From: Nothopassalora personata
Lineage: Eukaryota; Ascomycota; Dothideomycetes; Mycosphaerellales; Mycosphaerellaceae
Assembly (NCBI GenBank): GCA_033816765.1
Contig: CM066298.1
Location: 62,001 to 126,000 of the forward strand
Length of the DNA stretch: 64,000 bases
Direction of reading: 5' to 3'
Shown here: positions 9,763-20,186 of the stretch, one piece after another
How the letters are laid out: each line of letters begins with the position of its first letter
How positions within the stretch are numbered: the first letter of the stretch is position 1
Notes under the pieces: model-generated
The model's input: the letters and a program-made list of their open reading frames with translations, nothing else
Told to the model about the DNA's origin: nothing
Databases searched by the model: none
Position numbers and translations under genes: made by a program

Positions 9763-12700
9763 AAGTAATTATTAACGGTTATAGGGCTAGGGTTATAATT
9801 AACTCCGGAGCGAGCGGGAATTTTACCTCCGAAGCATTTATTAGGACTAAAGGGATCGTAACCTAATATAAGAACGAAGGGTATAAATTAATCGCGGTAG
9901 ACGGGTTATCCTTACCTAGCGTAGAACGAGAGACGATATCGTTACTACTAGCTATCTAACGGTACTACGAGGAAATTATCTTAGATGTTACTAACATAGC
10001 TAGTTATAAGATCGTACTAGGCATACCTTAGTTAAGAAAGTATAATCTAGCTATCGACTAGAGAAGAGAAGTACTTACATTTAAGTAATGCGATTACGTT
10101 ATCGACATTAATCCTACGTAGCGGTAGCGTTCGCTAGTAGATAAGGTAAAGAAACAGCTTAATTAAATAGAGCTTACGCCGACTAGAAGAATAGAAGAAC
10201 TACCTTCGATAGGGATAGATACTAGCGTAGGGCCGCCGGGTTATAAAGTTACTAGAAGTAATAGACTTAACGTACTATCGAAGGATACTAACATTTCGGA
10301 GTTAACTATCCCTAAGGAGTACCTTAAATAGAAAAGGCTCTTTAAAGAGGAAAAGGGTAGAGACGCCTTACCTAAGTACTAACTATAGGATTATAAGATA
10401 AACATTTAGCTAGGGAAAGAGCCTTTATAGGGACTCCTATATCTAATGTCTAAAAAAGAGCTAACAACCCTACGAGAATAGCTAAAGGAGAACCTAGCGA
10501 AAGGACGAATACGAAAATTAACCTTAAGCGTAGCATCTCTATGTATGTTCATTCTAAAAGTAAACGGGAAACTACGCCTCGTATAGGACTACCGAAAGTT
10601 AAACGAGATTACTATTAAGAACCGATATCTACTACCGAACATCGAAGAAGTATAGAATAGATTAACCGGATTAGACTAGTACACGAAGATCAATTTATTA
10701 GACGCCTTCTACACTATCCGTATAGCGGAAGGAGAAGAATAGAAAACCGCATTTAGGACTCGATACGGACTATACGAGTTCTTAGTTATGCCTTTTAGAT
10801 TAACTAATGCACTAGCCGCACTCTAAGACCTAATTAACGAGATACTAAGAGACCTACTAGACGTATGTGTTATTACCTATATCGATAATATCCTTATCTA
10901 TACGAAAGGAACACTCTAGTAGTATATACGATAAGTCTAGGACGTACTCGAGCGACTATCTAAAACAGGTTTCCGGACGGTACCGAAGAAATACGAATTC
11001 TATAAGAAAGAAGTTAAATTCTTAGGATTTATTATTAGCACGACTAGAATCTAGATCGACCTAGCTGAGATATAGTCTATTAGAGAATAGCTAGAGCTAA
11101 AATGCGTTCAGGACGTATAATTATTCCTTAGCCTAGCTAACTACAACCGGAAATTCATTAAAGACTATTCGAAGACATCGATACCTATAACGATGCTTAC
11201 GAAGAAGGATGTTAAATAGACATAGGGCAGCGTATAACGACTAGCATTCGAACGACTAAAGAAATAATACGCCTTAGTACTAACGCTTCGACTATTTAAC
11301 GGTACGAAGGAAGTCTAAATCGAAATAGACGCATCGGATATAGCTATCGGAGCATGCCTTACGTAAGAGCATAATAGGAAACGACACCTAGTAGCCTACT
11401 ACTTAAGGAAACTATTACCCGCGGAACAAAACTACGACATCTATAATAAGGAGCTTCTCGCTATTGTTGCTATAATGTAGTACTAGAGAATATACGCGGA
11501 AGGAGCACCTAGGCTAACGATTCTTTCTAATTATAAGAATCTTACTTACTTTACTACGACTGAATTGCTAATAAGAAGACAGTACCGCTAGTCAGAACTG
11601 CTCGGTTAGTATAAGTTCGAAATCCGCTATACACCCGGTAAAGACAATAGTAGGGCCGACGTACTAAGCTAAAGAAGCGACTATATAGAAGGAAAAGAAC
11701 TAGTACGACAATAAATACTAAAGGCTAATCCTAATAGGAGCCTTAGTACTAACATAAAGGAGTTTAATAACATAGTACGTGTTCTTTAAGATATAGAAGA
11801 ACAAGTCCTAATAGCATAGGGGAAATACTAGGTGCCGAAGGACCGAGAAGAAGAATGTATACGATAACATTACGACGGACTAACCTACGGGCACCCCGGA
11901 ACATCTAAGATAGTAGAACTTACTTAGAGGAGCTTCGTATTCCCGTAGTTACGATAGAAAGTACTACGATACATTAAACAATGCAAACACTATTAGAAGA
12001 ATAAGGCCGCGAGACACGCGAAATACGGCGAGATACAATTCTAGACACCGCTAACTAGCCTATAGCACGAAGTTACGATAGACTTTATTACTAAGTTACT
12101 AACATTATAGGATTAAACCATAGGATAATAATATAACATAATACTAGTTATAGTAGACCGACTTATAAAATACGTATACTTCGTTCCTATATCTAAAACG
12201 TACAATGTAGAGTAACTCGGACACCTCGTACTCGATTGACTCGTACGATACTATAGATTCCTAAAGGTCTTTATTATAGATAGAGACAAGTTATTTACAT
12301 CTAACTACTAGAAAACCTTAGTTTCCACGATCGGAATTAAACATAAGCTGTCTACTACCTACTATCCGTAAACTAATAGGTAAATAGAAAGAATAAATTA
12401 AACCCTAGAACAATATCTACGACACTATATTAACTATACATAGGACAATTAGGTTACACTCCTACCTATAGCATAGTTAGCACTAAATAACTACAAGTCC
12501 GAAATAACGGGCGAAATACCTTTCTTCGTAAACTACGGTAAGTATCCGAACCTGTTTAGCAAAGAAGGATTACATCCATAAGCTAAAAGGGTAATCGTAA
12601 CTATAGAGGCAATAAAAACCATCTACAAAAACTTAAGACGAAGGGTTAAGAGTAACTAAGACAAAATTGCGACACTATATAATAAGAAACGACAAATGGT

Positions 12701-12790
12701 ACCTTAGCTTAAGAAGGGGGATAAGGTCTATCTCCTTACGAAGAACCTTAAAATAAGAAGAGAGACTAAAAAACTAGATTAGGTAGAAGT
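9763..12790 (+). pseudogene. RIP-mutated family A pol, part 1 (protease to integrase)
   Basis: The frame reads protease (AVDGLSLPSV, later ILGIP-like VLGIP with LRKYNLAID; about 9895-10075), reverse transcriptase (about 10300-11150), RNase H (about 11290-11700; IDASDIAIGACL, AYYLRKL) and integrase (about 11870-12600; FIIDRDKLF). The RT catalytic motif, YIDD in copy 1, reads YIDN here (about 10876-10887): a TG to TA change turned the second Asp codon into Asn. Stops are RIP-type. The reading is interrupted at 12793 by a DNA transposon and continues at 14910. Confidence 0.85.
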
Positions 12791-12792
12791 TA

Positions 12793-14907
12793 GGTGTATA
12801 CGGTGCACGGTCGCATACGCTGCACGATACCTTAATCTTAACACGTGTTGTTCTTAAAGGTGTCTTACCTTAACTACTAGACCGATTAGCTTTATATTTG
12901 GACAATATAGTTATTAATATGTGTTCTTTTATTGCTATAACTATAGATGTTATATCTTAAGTAGTTATTTTACTATCCGCCCTCGTCGCGTTTTAACCTA
13001 GATTAGGCTATCTACTACCTTAACCTTATTATCTCCCTTTAGACACACTAGTAGCTTAATAATTAACTGCCTACGTCCTCGTAGCTTACGTGTTAACTGC
13101 TAAAGGTGTTGTTATAGTTGTTAAGTAGCTACTTTATCCTCTTTCTCTTACTGCTTTATAGCCGCTATTCTTACCTTCTTAAGCTCCTTATTCTTCGCCT
13201 TCTTAAGGCGTTGTTCCTTCCTTAATTCGATAGCAACACGTTAGCTAAGTTACTTAGCCCTCGTAGCCTCCTTCTTAAGTTGCTTATTAGTAATAGTAGT
13301 CTCTTTCTTAGCCTCCTTACGAGCCTATAGCTACTTAGCCTAGTTAATCTTTAATAGAGAGAAGAATATCGCTCCTTAGTTGTCTTAAGCTCGTAGTTCT
13401 TCGAATAAGCCCTTACTACGCTTCCTTTTCTTCTTCTTAACGTTAAGGGCAGTAGCGAAGCCCTTATTCTTAGCCTTAAGGAGGGCATTCTTAGTCGTAA
13501 TAGCGTCGATGGTGTTCTAAAGCTTCTAGACCTTAGAGAGCTTAATATTATTAAGCTAATTAGCTATAACGTCCTTTAAGAGTCCTCGAAGCTTACGCTA
13601 GTTACTAGCCAATAGGATTAAGGTAGATAAGCTACTGCTTACTAGCCGTAGCTCGTGAATATGCTCTTCGAACACTATTACAACCTTAGCTAGATTAAAG
13701 GAAACAAGGCCTATCTTTCGCTATCCGCTTGCGATATTCTTCGTAGTAAAGGCCTTCGTCTACGCTAGCTAGAATAGGGCAAGGAAGTTACGCTTAGTAA
13801 CACCTAAAAGGCCCTAATAGTTATGTATAAATCGATCTAGTTCTTAGCTATAGTAGACGCTAAGGGGTAAGAATAGCGAGACATCTAGTAGCTGTAGCCT
13901 ATAAGTCGAATGCGGAGGGTAGACAGTAATAAGGATCTTGTGTTTATAGGCCTAATTAAGAAAGGCTATATTAATATAAGAGCTATGGCTATTAACATAT
14001 AATAGCCTATAGTCTCTATAAGCCTTGTCCTTTATATACCGGTAGAACACCTATTGTAACTATGCTAATCTAAGCTTGTTGTCCGTCTACCCTTTCTCTA
14101 AAGACGCGAAGAATGCTTAATGCTACGCTAGGTCTAGATCCTATACCTAAGTGTCTTAAATATTACCTGTCTTAGCCTAGTAAATTAGAGTAGGTAGTAG
14201 CTATATGAGATTACCGCATATATAAGCTAATATTGTAAGCTATTTACGGTTACTATCTTATATATTGCCTAATAGCTTCTTCGACTTATACTAGTCCTTA
14301 GAGACTATCCTTCTTACCTTCGTAAGGAACCTAATAAGCACTCCCTTCTCGTCTATATTATACGTGTTTTCTACCTTAATACTATACTTCTTAATCTTCT
14401 CTTTAACGAGCCGGAAATATAAGGCGTAGTAAGCCTTGCTATTGGCCTTCTTACGCTCCTTATCGAAGGGTTAGAGATATATCGAAAGAATCTTATTCTA
14501 GTGCCGATTATAGAATCGCGACACCTAGCCTCGATGTAGCCGTCTCTTTACGATATCCTCGATAAAGTTAAGTAACATAGACGGTATAGGAGGTAGGCCG
14601 CGCTCTAAAAGGGTGTTAATGTAGTGTAATAGGCTCTATTCTTACTAGTGATTTAAAATCATTAAATCCTCGTTCTGCTTAGCTACGGTTCTATAGACCT
14701 TATTCTAGTGCCTACTAAGGGTCGACCGCTCGATGCCATAACGCGTAGCTGTTTCTGTAATATTAGGCTTAATCTACGCATTCAAATTATCTATTACTAG
14801 CTTATATACGTCTATTAGTTGTTAAGATATGTAGTGACAAAGATAATAACTGAAATGAAGGTAGAGCGCGCGACCGTACATCGCATGCACCGTACACCGT
14901 ATGCACC
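12793..14907 (-). mobile_element. RIP-mutated pogo-like DNA transposon inserted in family A pol
   Basis: Terminal inverted repeats start GGTGTATACGGTGCACGG on the left and, in reverse complement, GGTGCATACGGTGTACGG on the right. They are flanked by TA duplications at 12791-12792 and 14908-14909, typical of the Tc1/mariner/pogo superfamily. The family A pol sequence on either side joins cleanly. The inside encodes a dead minus-strand DDE transposase. Total length is 2,115 bp. Confidence 0.8.
13120..14790 (-). pseudogene. RIP-mutated pogo-like (DDE_1) transposase
   Basis: On the minus strand the frame contains NSHSSYINIAFLN, YKHKILI and YPPHSTYRLQLLDVSLFLPLAS (about 13890-14020). This is the second and third catalytic region of pogo/Fot1-type transposases: DGHSSH then PLD in living relatives. 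The C-terminal part (about 13140-13450) is lysine-rich and helical. RIP stops and missense changes inactivate it. It resembles pogo-A (41012-42926) more than the intact 555-residue transposase, as far as I can tell by eye. Confidence 0.65.
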
Positions 14908-14909
14908 TA

Positions 14910-15240
14910 ACTTCTAAAGGTCGGACTATTTCTCGTTAAAGAAATACGAGGACCCGTTAACTACCGACTACGGCTACTAAAGGATACAAAGATCTACCTA
15001 GTGTTCTATATATTACTATTAGAACCTACGGACGCCGAAATACCTTATTAGGAAGCATTCTATTTTAAACCGGAAGTAGAAAACAAATTTAAGGTCGAAA
15101 GGATACTAAATAGGAAGGGTTAGCGATACCTTATTAAGTAGAAAGGATACGACGATTTAGAAAATACCTAGGAACTAAAGGCGAACCTTACGAATTGCCG
15201 CTAGCTACTAAAAGATTTCTACTACCGCTAAGTAGCGGGA
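14910..15240 (+). pseudogene. RIP-mutated family A pol, part 2 (C-terminus with chromodomain)
   Basis: Continues the pol frame after the pogo-like insertion: a GPF/Y-like stretch (GRSGPFL-type region at about 14920-15010), then ERILNRKG, RYLIK and KGYDDLENT (about 15090-15175). This matches the chromodomain tail of copy 1. A C-terminal chromodomain marks chromoviruses, which use it for targeting to marked chromatin. Stops are RIP-type. Confidence 0.75.
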
Positions 15241-15949
15241 GCGCGCCGTTAATAGGTTCCGCTACTACACCGTTAAGAAAACCCTAGAACCTATTATCGG
15301 CGAAACTATCTATAGCGCTCCGAGTTAGAGGACTTAGAGTAAGACCGGAATTAGATATAGGTTCGAGTAGTAAGCCCTACGCTACTAGCTCCCGATCCGC
15401 CGCTTCCTCCTCCTCGGTCTCTCGCTCCTCGAGAGTACGACCCTCCTCTACCTTACGGTTAATAGTATCTAATTACTTCCGAAGACGCATCTCCTTCGTA
15501 TACGCCTCTATCATTTTTGCTAAAGCCTCCGAAAGAGCCTCCTTTATACAATCGAGATCGGCTAATAACTTCTTTTACTAATCCCCGAGCTTTTTCTACT
15601 CTACCTTAGTTACCTTCGTATCGCACCGCGCTACGTTACTAAGATAGTAATAAGAACATTTTCCGGACGAGATATGCACACGGTATACTAGGTTATTCTT
15701 CGTACACCGAGAATAAGGCTTTATAACTTCTTCTCCAAGGCGATAGACGCGATTTACGCGGTTCTTTCGCTTTCGAGTAGATAGCGCGTCTAAGGGTAAG
15801 ATAAGAGTAGGAAGAAGGGAAGACATCCTTACCTATAGACGAAGTAGGAGACGTTAAGGTTATAACTAGTCTCGGGACGAGACTAGGCCGGAAGGGAGAT
15901 AGTATTACGGTCTAAGCGCGATAGGCCTAAGGCTCCCCCGCACTAGCAC
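15241..15949. other. 3' untranslated part of family A, no gene seen
   Basis: Region between the chromodomain and the 3' LTR. A 76-codon minus-strand frame exists (15596-15826) but shows no recognisable motif. The sequence is CpA/TpG-poor and probably belongs to the element. Confidence 0.4.
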
Positions 15950-16308
15950 GTAACGATATTAGGATCCGTGTCTCGTGATATAGATCCCCTATATAGAGGA
16001 TCTATCGCTCCCTCGATAGACACTATAGACCCTTTAGATCTATAGAATCTATAGATAGACACTATAGATCTAGATAATATATTCCTTTATATTTAGGAAC
16101 GTAGCGAAATGCCCTATAGCTTTCGGGGCGTTTAACTTACTGTTTAAACTTACTGTTTAGAATATAACCTTACCTAACCGCTGCCTCGCTACTACTTTAT
16201 ACTGCTCTCCCTCCTACTCCTACTCGACGAGAACAAATCTCGATCGAACGAAGGTCACCTAACTTGTTAGTTAACTTAGTAAGATTATAGGTTTAACCAA
16301 ACCTAACA
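15950..16308 (+). repeat. LTR of family A (3' LTR, copy 2)
   Basis: Shares the block from TTCCTTTATATTTAGGAACG (about 16082) to AAACCTAACA (16308) with the LTRs at 4720-5070 and 50650-51115. Its variable upstream part is built of CTATAGAT/TATAGATC units (about 15975-16075). After 16308 a copia reverse transcriptase begins, so the family A element sits inside or next to a copia copy. A target duplication could not be confirmed. Confidence 0.65.
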
Positions 16309-16672
16309 TTTAGTAGATATACTAAATTTAGTCGCTAATTTCTTAATATAGTCCTCTTAAGATAGCTATAATAGCCTCTTCTTCCTATCTTATATTACCT
16401 TAATACCTAGAATTTAGGATAAATTACTAAGCTCGTATATCTTATACGGTAGACGCTGTTTAGTAGTTATAGTATAGGCTTTATACTTATAATAGTATAG
16501 TATAACTAAGTTATCTACGTAGAAGAAGATTATAACCTTATTATTATAGTAGATAGATTTAGAGTCTAAGAGTAGAACTAGCTCTAGGGAGGCTAGCGTA
16601 TTAGTAAGAGAGTTATACTATAGTGAAGGAAACTCCTATAGTCTATATAGAGCCTTAAATAAGTTTAAATAC
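16309..16672 (-). pseudogene. RIP-mutated Ty1/copia reverse transcriptase, part 2 (element C2)
   Basis: The minus strand reads KALYRL, IIFFYVDNLVIL, YELSNLS and ILGIKVI, the standard copia RT order. YVDD has become YVDN by the same TG to TA change seen in family A. The sequence joins across the intact family B element to 27845-28800, where the preceding RT part is found. ATAC at 16669-16672 is repeated at 27841-27844 as target duplication. Confidence 0.75.
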
Positions 16673-17050
16673 TATTGACGACTAATGGGTTGTGTTGACC
16701 TTGGGTTTGGGTTTGGGAAGGGGTCCCTTGGGTCCAACTTGCCCAAATTCATTTAGGTTTGATTGGACATTTGGGCAAGCCAGCAGGACCTGGTATGGCC
16801 ATTGAGATATATACTGCGCAGTTGAGTATTGTAAGCGTAGCATCAAGGAAACAATTCAATTCATACCTCTCGAGTAGAGGGTATAGGGGTTTAGGGTCCG
16901 CCAATCCTCTTGTTTTATCTGGCTACTGCGCTGCTCGTCACGTGACCTGATTTCCCGGTCCCAGGACCGGCAAATACCCCTGCTTACGCAAGCACCGCTC
17001 CATACCACCACAACTCGGACAGGCCTACATAGGGTGGTTGGTAGACATTA
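16673..17050 (+). repeat. 5' LTR of intact family B element
   Basis: 378 bp, starts TATTGACGAC and ends GTAGACATTA; I see no difference from 27463-27840. The ends are not the usual TG...CA, but the mutated copies have the same boundaries. It contains GTCACGTGAC followed by the imperfect 26-bp palindrome at 16950-16975. A 63-codon frame (16759-16950) is present in both LTRs only because they are identical. Confidence 0.92.
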
Positions 17051-17053
17051 TTT

Positions 17054-17068
17054 TGGTGGTCAATGAGG
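17054..17068 (+). promoter_or_regulatory. Candidate primer binding site
   Basis: TGGTGGTCAATGAGG begins 3 nt after the LTR. Its reverse complement ends in ACCACCA, as a tRNA 3' end with CCA would. The tRNA could not be identified without a search. Confidence 0.4.
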
Positions 17069-17116
17069 GGGGGTTATCAAGTGTACACCCGGTGGCGTAT
17101 CAGCATCCAGTTTATA

Positions 17117-17230
17117 AGGTCAAAATCACGGTTCAAGGTCCAAGGTTCACGGTCAAGGTCGACTAAGGTCGAAAAACATTCAAGGTCCAAGGTATTCAGC
17201 AACAATCACGGTCACAAGGTCCTGTCAAGC
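17117..17230 (+). repeat. AAGGTC-rich leader repeats
   Basis: The leader between LTR and gag holds about nine variants of CAAGGTC/AAGGTC or CACGGTC in roughly 110 bp. It may be a degenerate tandem array, or a sequence used for RNA packaging or dimerisation; the latter is inference only. Confidence 0.5.
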
Positions 17231-17273
17231 AACAACTAGTATCAGCACATTCTGAAGCAAGCACCACGCAACA

Positions 17274-20186
17274 ATGGATACGGCTGCATCACCAGAAAAA
17301 CTTAGCACCTTTGCCGACATAGGCAGAGGCTACGAACAGCCTGTGAACCCCACGAAAATGGAAGGGGTCTACAGGGATTCTGTCCCTCATGAGGGGATGG
17401 AGGAATCAGAGGAAGGGGAAACACCTGAATCTAGTAAAGAAGGGAGAAGCGGAACCAGCGCCGCTGAATTGGGTATGGGTGTAGGAATGAACAGCACAAT
17501 TGGAATGGATGCTATGACTGCCCTCTTTAGACGATTGGCAGTAGCAATGGAAAACGCTGGCCCTCGCTTTCCACCTCCAGGAGGTGCTGAGAATCCGTTC
17601 TTTGATGGCACCAATGCTACTGAGTTCTGGGAGCGGTTTGGCGACCTAATGGACCAGTATCCGCCTCGGGCATCCATTAAGAAGGATGATTTCTGGGGCA
17701 GGTTTGAGCGCAATTGCGAAATTACTATCCGGCGTGTGGTCATGAGGCTGCCTGGGTGGCTCACCGGCAAGGCACGTTTCAGGAGGGCGTTCTTGTCAGA
17801 GTTCTCAAGGTTTGACGCCCACTCGATGTTGGGGAGTCGGGAATATCTTGAGGAGATTGTTAGGGCGCAGCAAGGCAAGAGGCCTGAAGAACAAGATGTG
17901 AAGGAATTCATCCGCCTATTTGTATCCTCAAGTGACCTAATTGAACCTGAGGATTTGGATAACAGCTCCCGGAGTCGCCTTCTCCTTCAGGGATTGCCAG
18001 AGGCAGTCGCGAAAGCGGTCTACAAGGCTTGCGGGCTTCACCCAAAGCAACCTGAGAAGTTCAGGGACTTTCAGAGGATTCTCGATGAAGCTGCTAGCAT
18101 CGCAGATGGTGAGGAGGGATGGAAAGCTGTGCATACAGATTTCCCTCTTGCTTTGCCTCAGCTGCACCGCTCAGTCGTGAAGCAAATGCCGCGCCTCAAG
18201 CCTGAGATTGACACGCTTAAGAAGGCCACCTCCAGGACTGTTGTTGATGATGACCTAATCCAGAAGGTAGCTGAAATGAGCATACGTGCATACCAGCGCG
18301 GTCGCGTCGCGGACGCGGGTGCCTTCTACCCGAGCGAGAATCAACGCTCTATGCAACCGGAGAGGCACGACCCAGACACTGAACTGCAGGTTTACGCAAT
18401 GCAGCGTCCCCCATCGCAAAATCGCGAACAGTCCAAAGCGATGGATGGTTGTTGCTACAACTGTGGCAGTTCGAAGCACCAGGCCAGCAATTGTGGGGCG
18501 ATGAGGTCCTTAATATCCCGGGGCTACGTATACCTCGCCCCGAACAACTGGTGGTATCTAGGGAAAGAAGGCGATCCACGTCCCACCAAGTTCAACTTTC
18601 GGAGGGACTACAGCAAACCGAAACTGCTCTGCATGCTCCCTCTGCTCGAAGAACATTATGGACCGATCGAGTTTGACAACCAGTATGAGATTCCCGCACT
18701 GCGTAAGCAATGGATGGGTAGGGACTACGCTGGGGTGACTAAGGTCACGCCTCCTGATCATTCTAAGCCCCCTCCTAACTTCAGGCATTTAATGGAGTAT
18801 GGCCCTCAGGACGCGCGGTCTGGCCAAAAGGAGAAGGCTGCTGGGACATATTGGGTCTCATTCGGAGAAAGTGAAGCGGAGCAGGCAACCGACTTGGGCG
18901 AGCTTGACGAGGTATCTGCCTATCCTGTGCAGTCTGACAAAGTGAAAGGGAAGGCACCCGTAGGTATTCTGAAGAATCCGTACCCGAGGACCCGGTCCTC
19001 AGCCCAGGATCTGCGAGCCCGAGCTGAGGCTGCTGAGAAAGTTCGCCTGCAATTGGAACAGGAGATCCGGCAAGCTGAGATTGACCAGCAGGAGGTTGAA
19101 ATGATTGACGAAGTCAGTGCTCAAATGAGCGAAACTCAGTCATCAGCTGGATCCGGGGTAACCCTAGGAAGGGGAAGTGATGCCCAAGTGAACAGACCAG
19201 GGAACGATGCTAACAAAGGACTGCCTAAGGATATGCCTGTTGGTCCCGTGAACGCCCCCTTCGCACAAAGGAAGCGTATGCAGAATGCCAAGACTATGAG
19301 GATTGACAACTACGTCCGACAGTATGGTTCAGCTGGTGATGGCCCGGTTACAAAGGAAGAGGGTATCATCTACTGGATTGATCAGATCCTCCAGACAACG
19401 TTTCCCAGTGTGAACGCCCAAGATTGGTTTCGATATGGTCGCTGGTTCGAGGCTGCCCTCTTCGGTCGCGTTGCTAACACCCCCGCCCTTCAGGAGAAGC
19501 TCGCTACAGTGCGACGTCTTGCAGGAAAGGACCCTGAGGTTCGCACTGGACAAGTGGTCACCTGTGAAGATGAACCTGAGTATAATGAGGAGGTCTTCCG
19601 CGAAGATGGTCAGGCCCAGTATGTCGGAGTGTATTCAACCATGCTTTGCTCCAAGGGTGCGGTCCCTGCTGCTGAGCTATATGAGGATGTTGAGAAGATC
19701 GGGCTCTCTAGTGTCCTTGACAACTTTGCTATGGTCCCTAGTCCTTGGGTAGTAGCGGAATTTGGGACGAACAAGAACCAGATCAGGTGCCTAATTGATG
19801 AGGGTTCCGAGGTGAATATCATCGGCCAGAGGAACGCTCATAGGTTTGGGTTACCAGTAATGTCGAGTGCTCAGCTTGCCTTTCGAGGTGCTGGAGGGCG
19901 GGCCCAGTTCAAAGGTGTTGTGGGCAATTTGGATGTTTGGGTATTTGGGGTTCACTGCCAAGTGGACATGTTCATCTCCTCGGATCCAAACTCGCCAACA
20001 ATCCTAGGACGTCCGTGGGCCCGCAAGGTGCGGCTCACTGCCCGTAACTGCGATGATGGTTCATGGGAGGGGACTATTGCCAGCCGCAAAGGTGAAAGTG
20101 TCATGTTTACTGCCCTAGTTGGCTCGGACAGGTGCAAAACCCTTCAGGAACTATTGAAAGCGTCGGGAAATGGAATGGTGGGTTGA
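17274..20186 (+). CDS. ORF1: Gag with zinc knuckle and aspartic protease-like domain
   Basis: 970 residues from the first in-frame ATG after the leader. The N-terminus is acidic and disordered (1-75). Residues about 105-290 read as a Gag capsid-like helical domain (NPFFDGTNATEFWERF, LPGWLTGKARFRRAF). A CX2CX4HX4C zinc knuckle lies at 394-407 (CYNCGSSKHQASNC) and should bind the RNA. Residues about 580-610 are helical and charged. The C-terminal part is a retropepsin-like fold: CLIDEGSEVNII near 840 and ILGRPW near 910. The catalytic triplet reads DEG, not the usual DSG/DTG. The frame ends 55 nt inside the open Pol frame, which lies at -1, so Pol is probably made as a Gag-Pol fusion. Confidence 0.88.
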   Translation: MDTAASPEKLSTFADIGRGYEQPVNPTKMEGVYRDSVPHEGMEESEEGETPESSKEGRSGTSAAELGMGVGMNSTIGMDAMTALFRRLAVAMENAGPRFPPPGGAENPFFDGTNATEFWERFGDLMDQYPPRASIKKDDFWGRFERNCEITIRRVVMRLPGWLTGKARFRRAFLSEFSRFDAHSMLGSREYLEEIVRAQQGKRPEEQDVKEFIRLFVSSSDLIEPEDLDNSSRSRLLLQGLPEAVAKAVYKACGLHPKQPEKFRDFQRILDEAASIADGEEGWKAVHTDFPLALPQLHRSVVKQMPRLKPEIDTLKKATSRTVVDDDLIQKVAEMSIRAYQRGRVADAGAFYPSENQRSMQPERHDPDTELQVYAMQRPPSQNREQSKAMDGCCYNCGSSKHQASNCGAMRSLISRGYVYLAPNNWWYLGKEGDPRPTKFNFRRDYSKPKLLCMLPLLEEHYGPIEFDNQYEIPALRKQWMGRDYAGVTKVTPPDHSKPPPNFRHLMEYGPQDARSGQKEKAAGTYWVSFGESEAEQATDLGELDEVSAYPVQSDKVKGKAPVGILKNPYPRTRSSAQDLRARAEAAEKVRLQLEQEIRQAEIDQQEVEMIDEVSAQMSETQSSAGSGVTLGRGSDAQVNRPGNDANKGLPKDMPVGPVNAPFAQRKRMQNAKTMRIDNYVRQYGSAGDGPVTKEEGIIYWIDQILQTTFPSVNAQDWFRYGRWFEAALFGRVANTPALQEKLATVRRLAGKDPEVRTGQVVTCEDEPEYNEEVFREDGQAQYVGVYSTMLCSKGAVPAAELYEDVEKIGLSSVLDNFAMVPSPWVVAEFGTNKNQIRCLIDEGSEVNIIGQRNAHRFGLPVMSSAQLAFRGAGGRAQFKGVVGNLDVWVFGVHCQVDMFISSDPNSPTILGRPWARKVRLTARNCDDGSWEGTIASRKGESVMFTALVGSDRCKTLQELLKASGNGMVG

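Noticed and set aside
16759..16950. Identical 63-codon frame in both family B LTRs (also 27549-27740)
   Set aside because: Its repetition follows from LTR identity; no protein motif.
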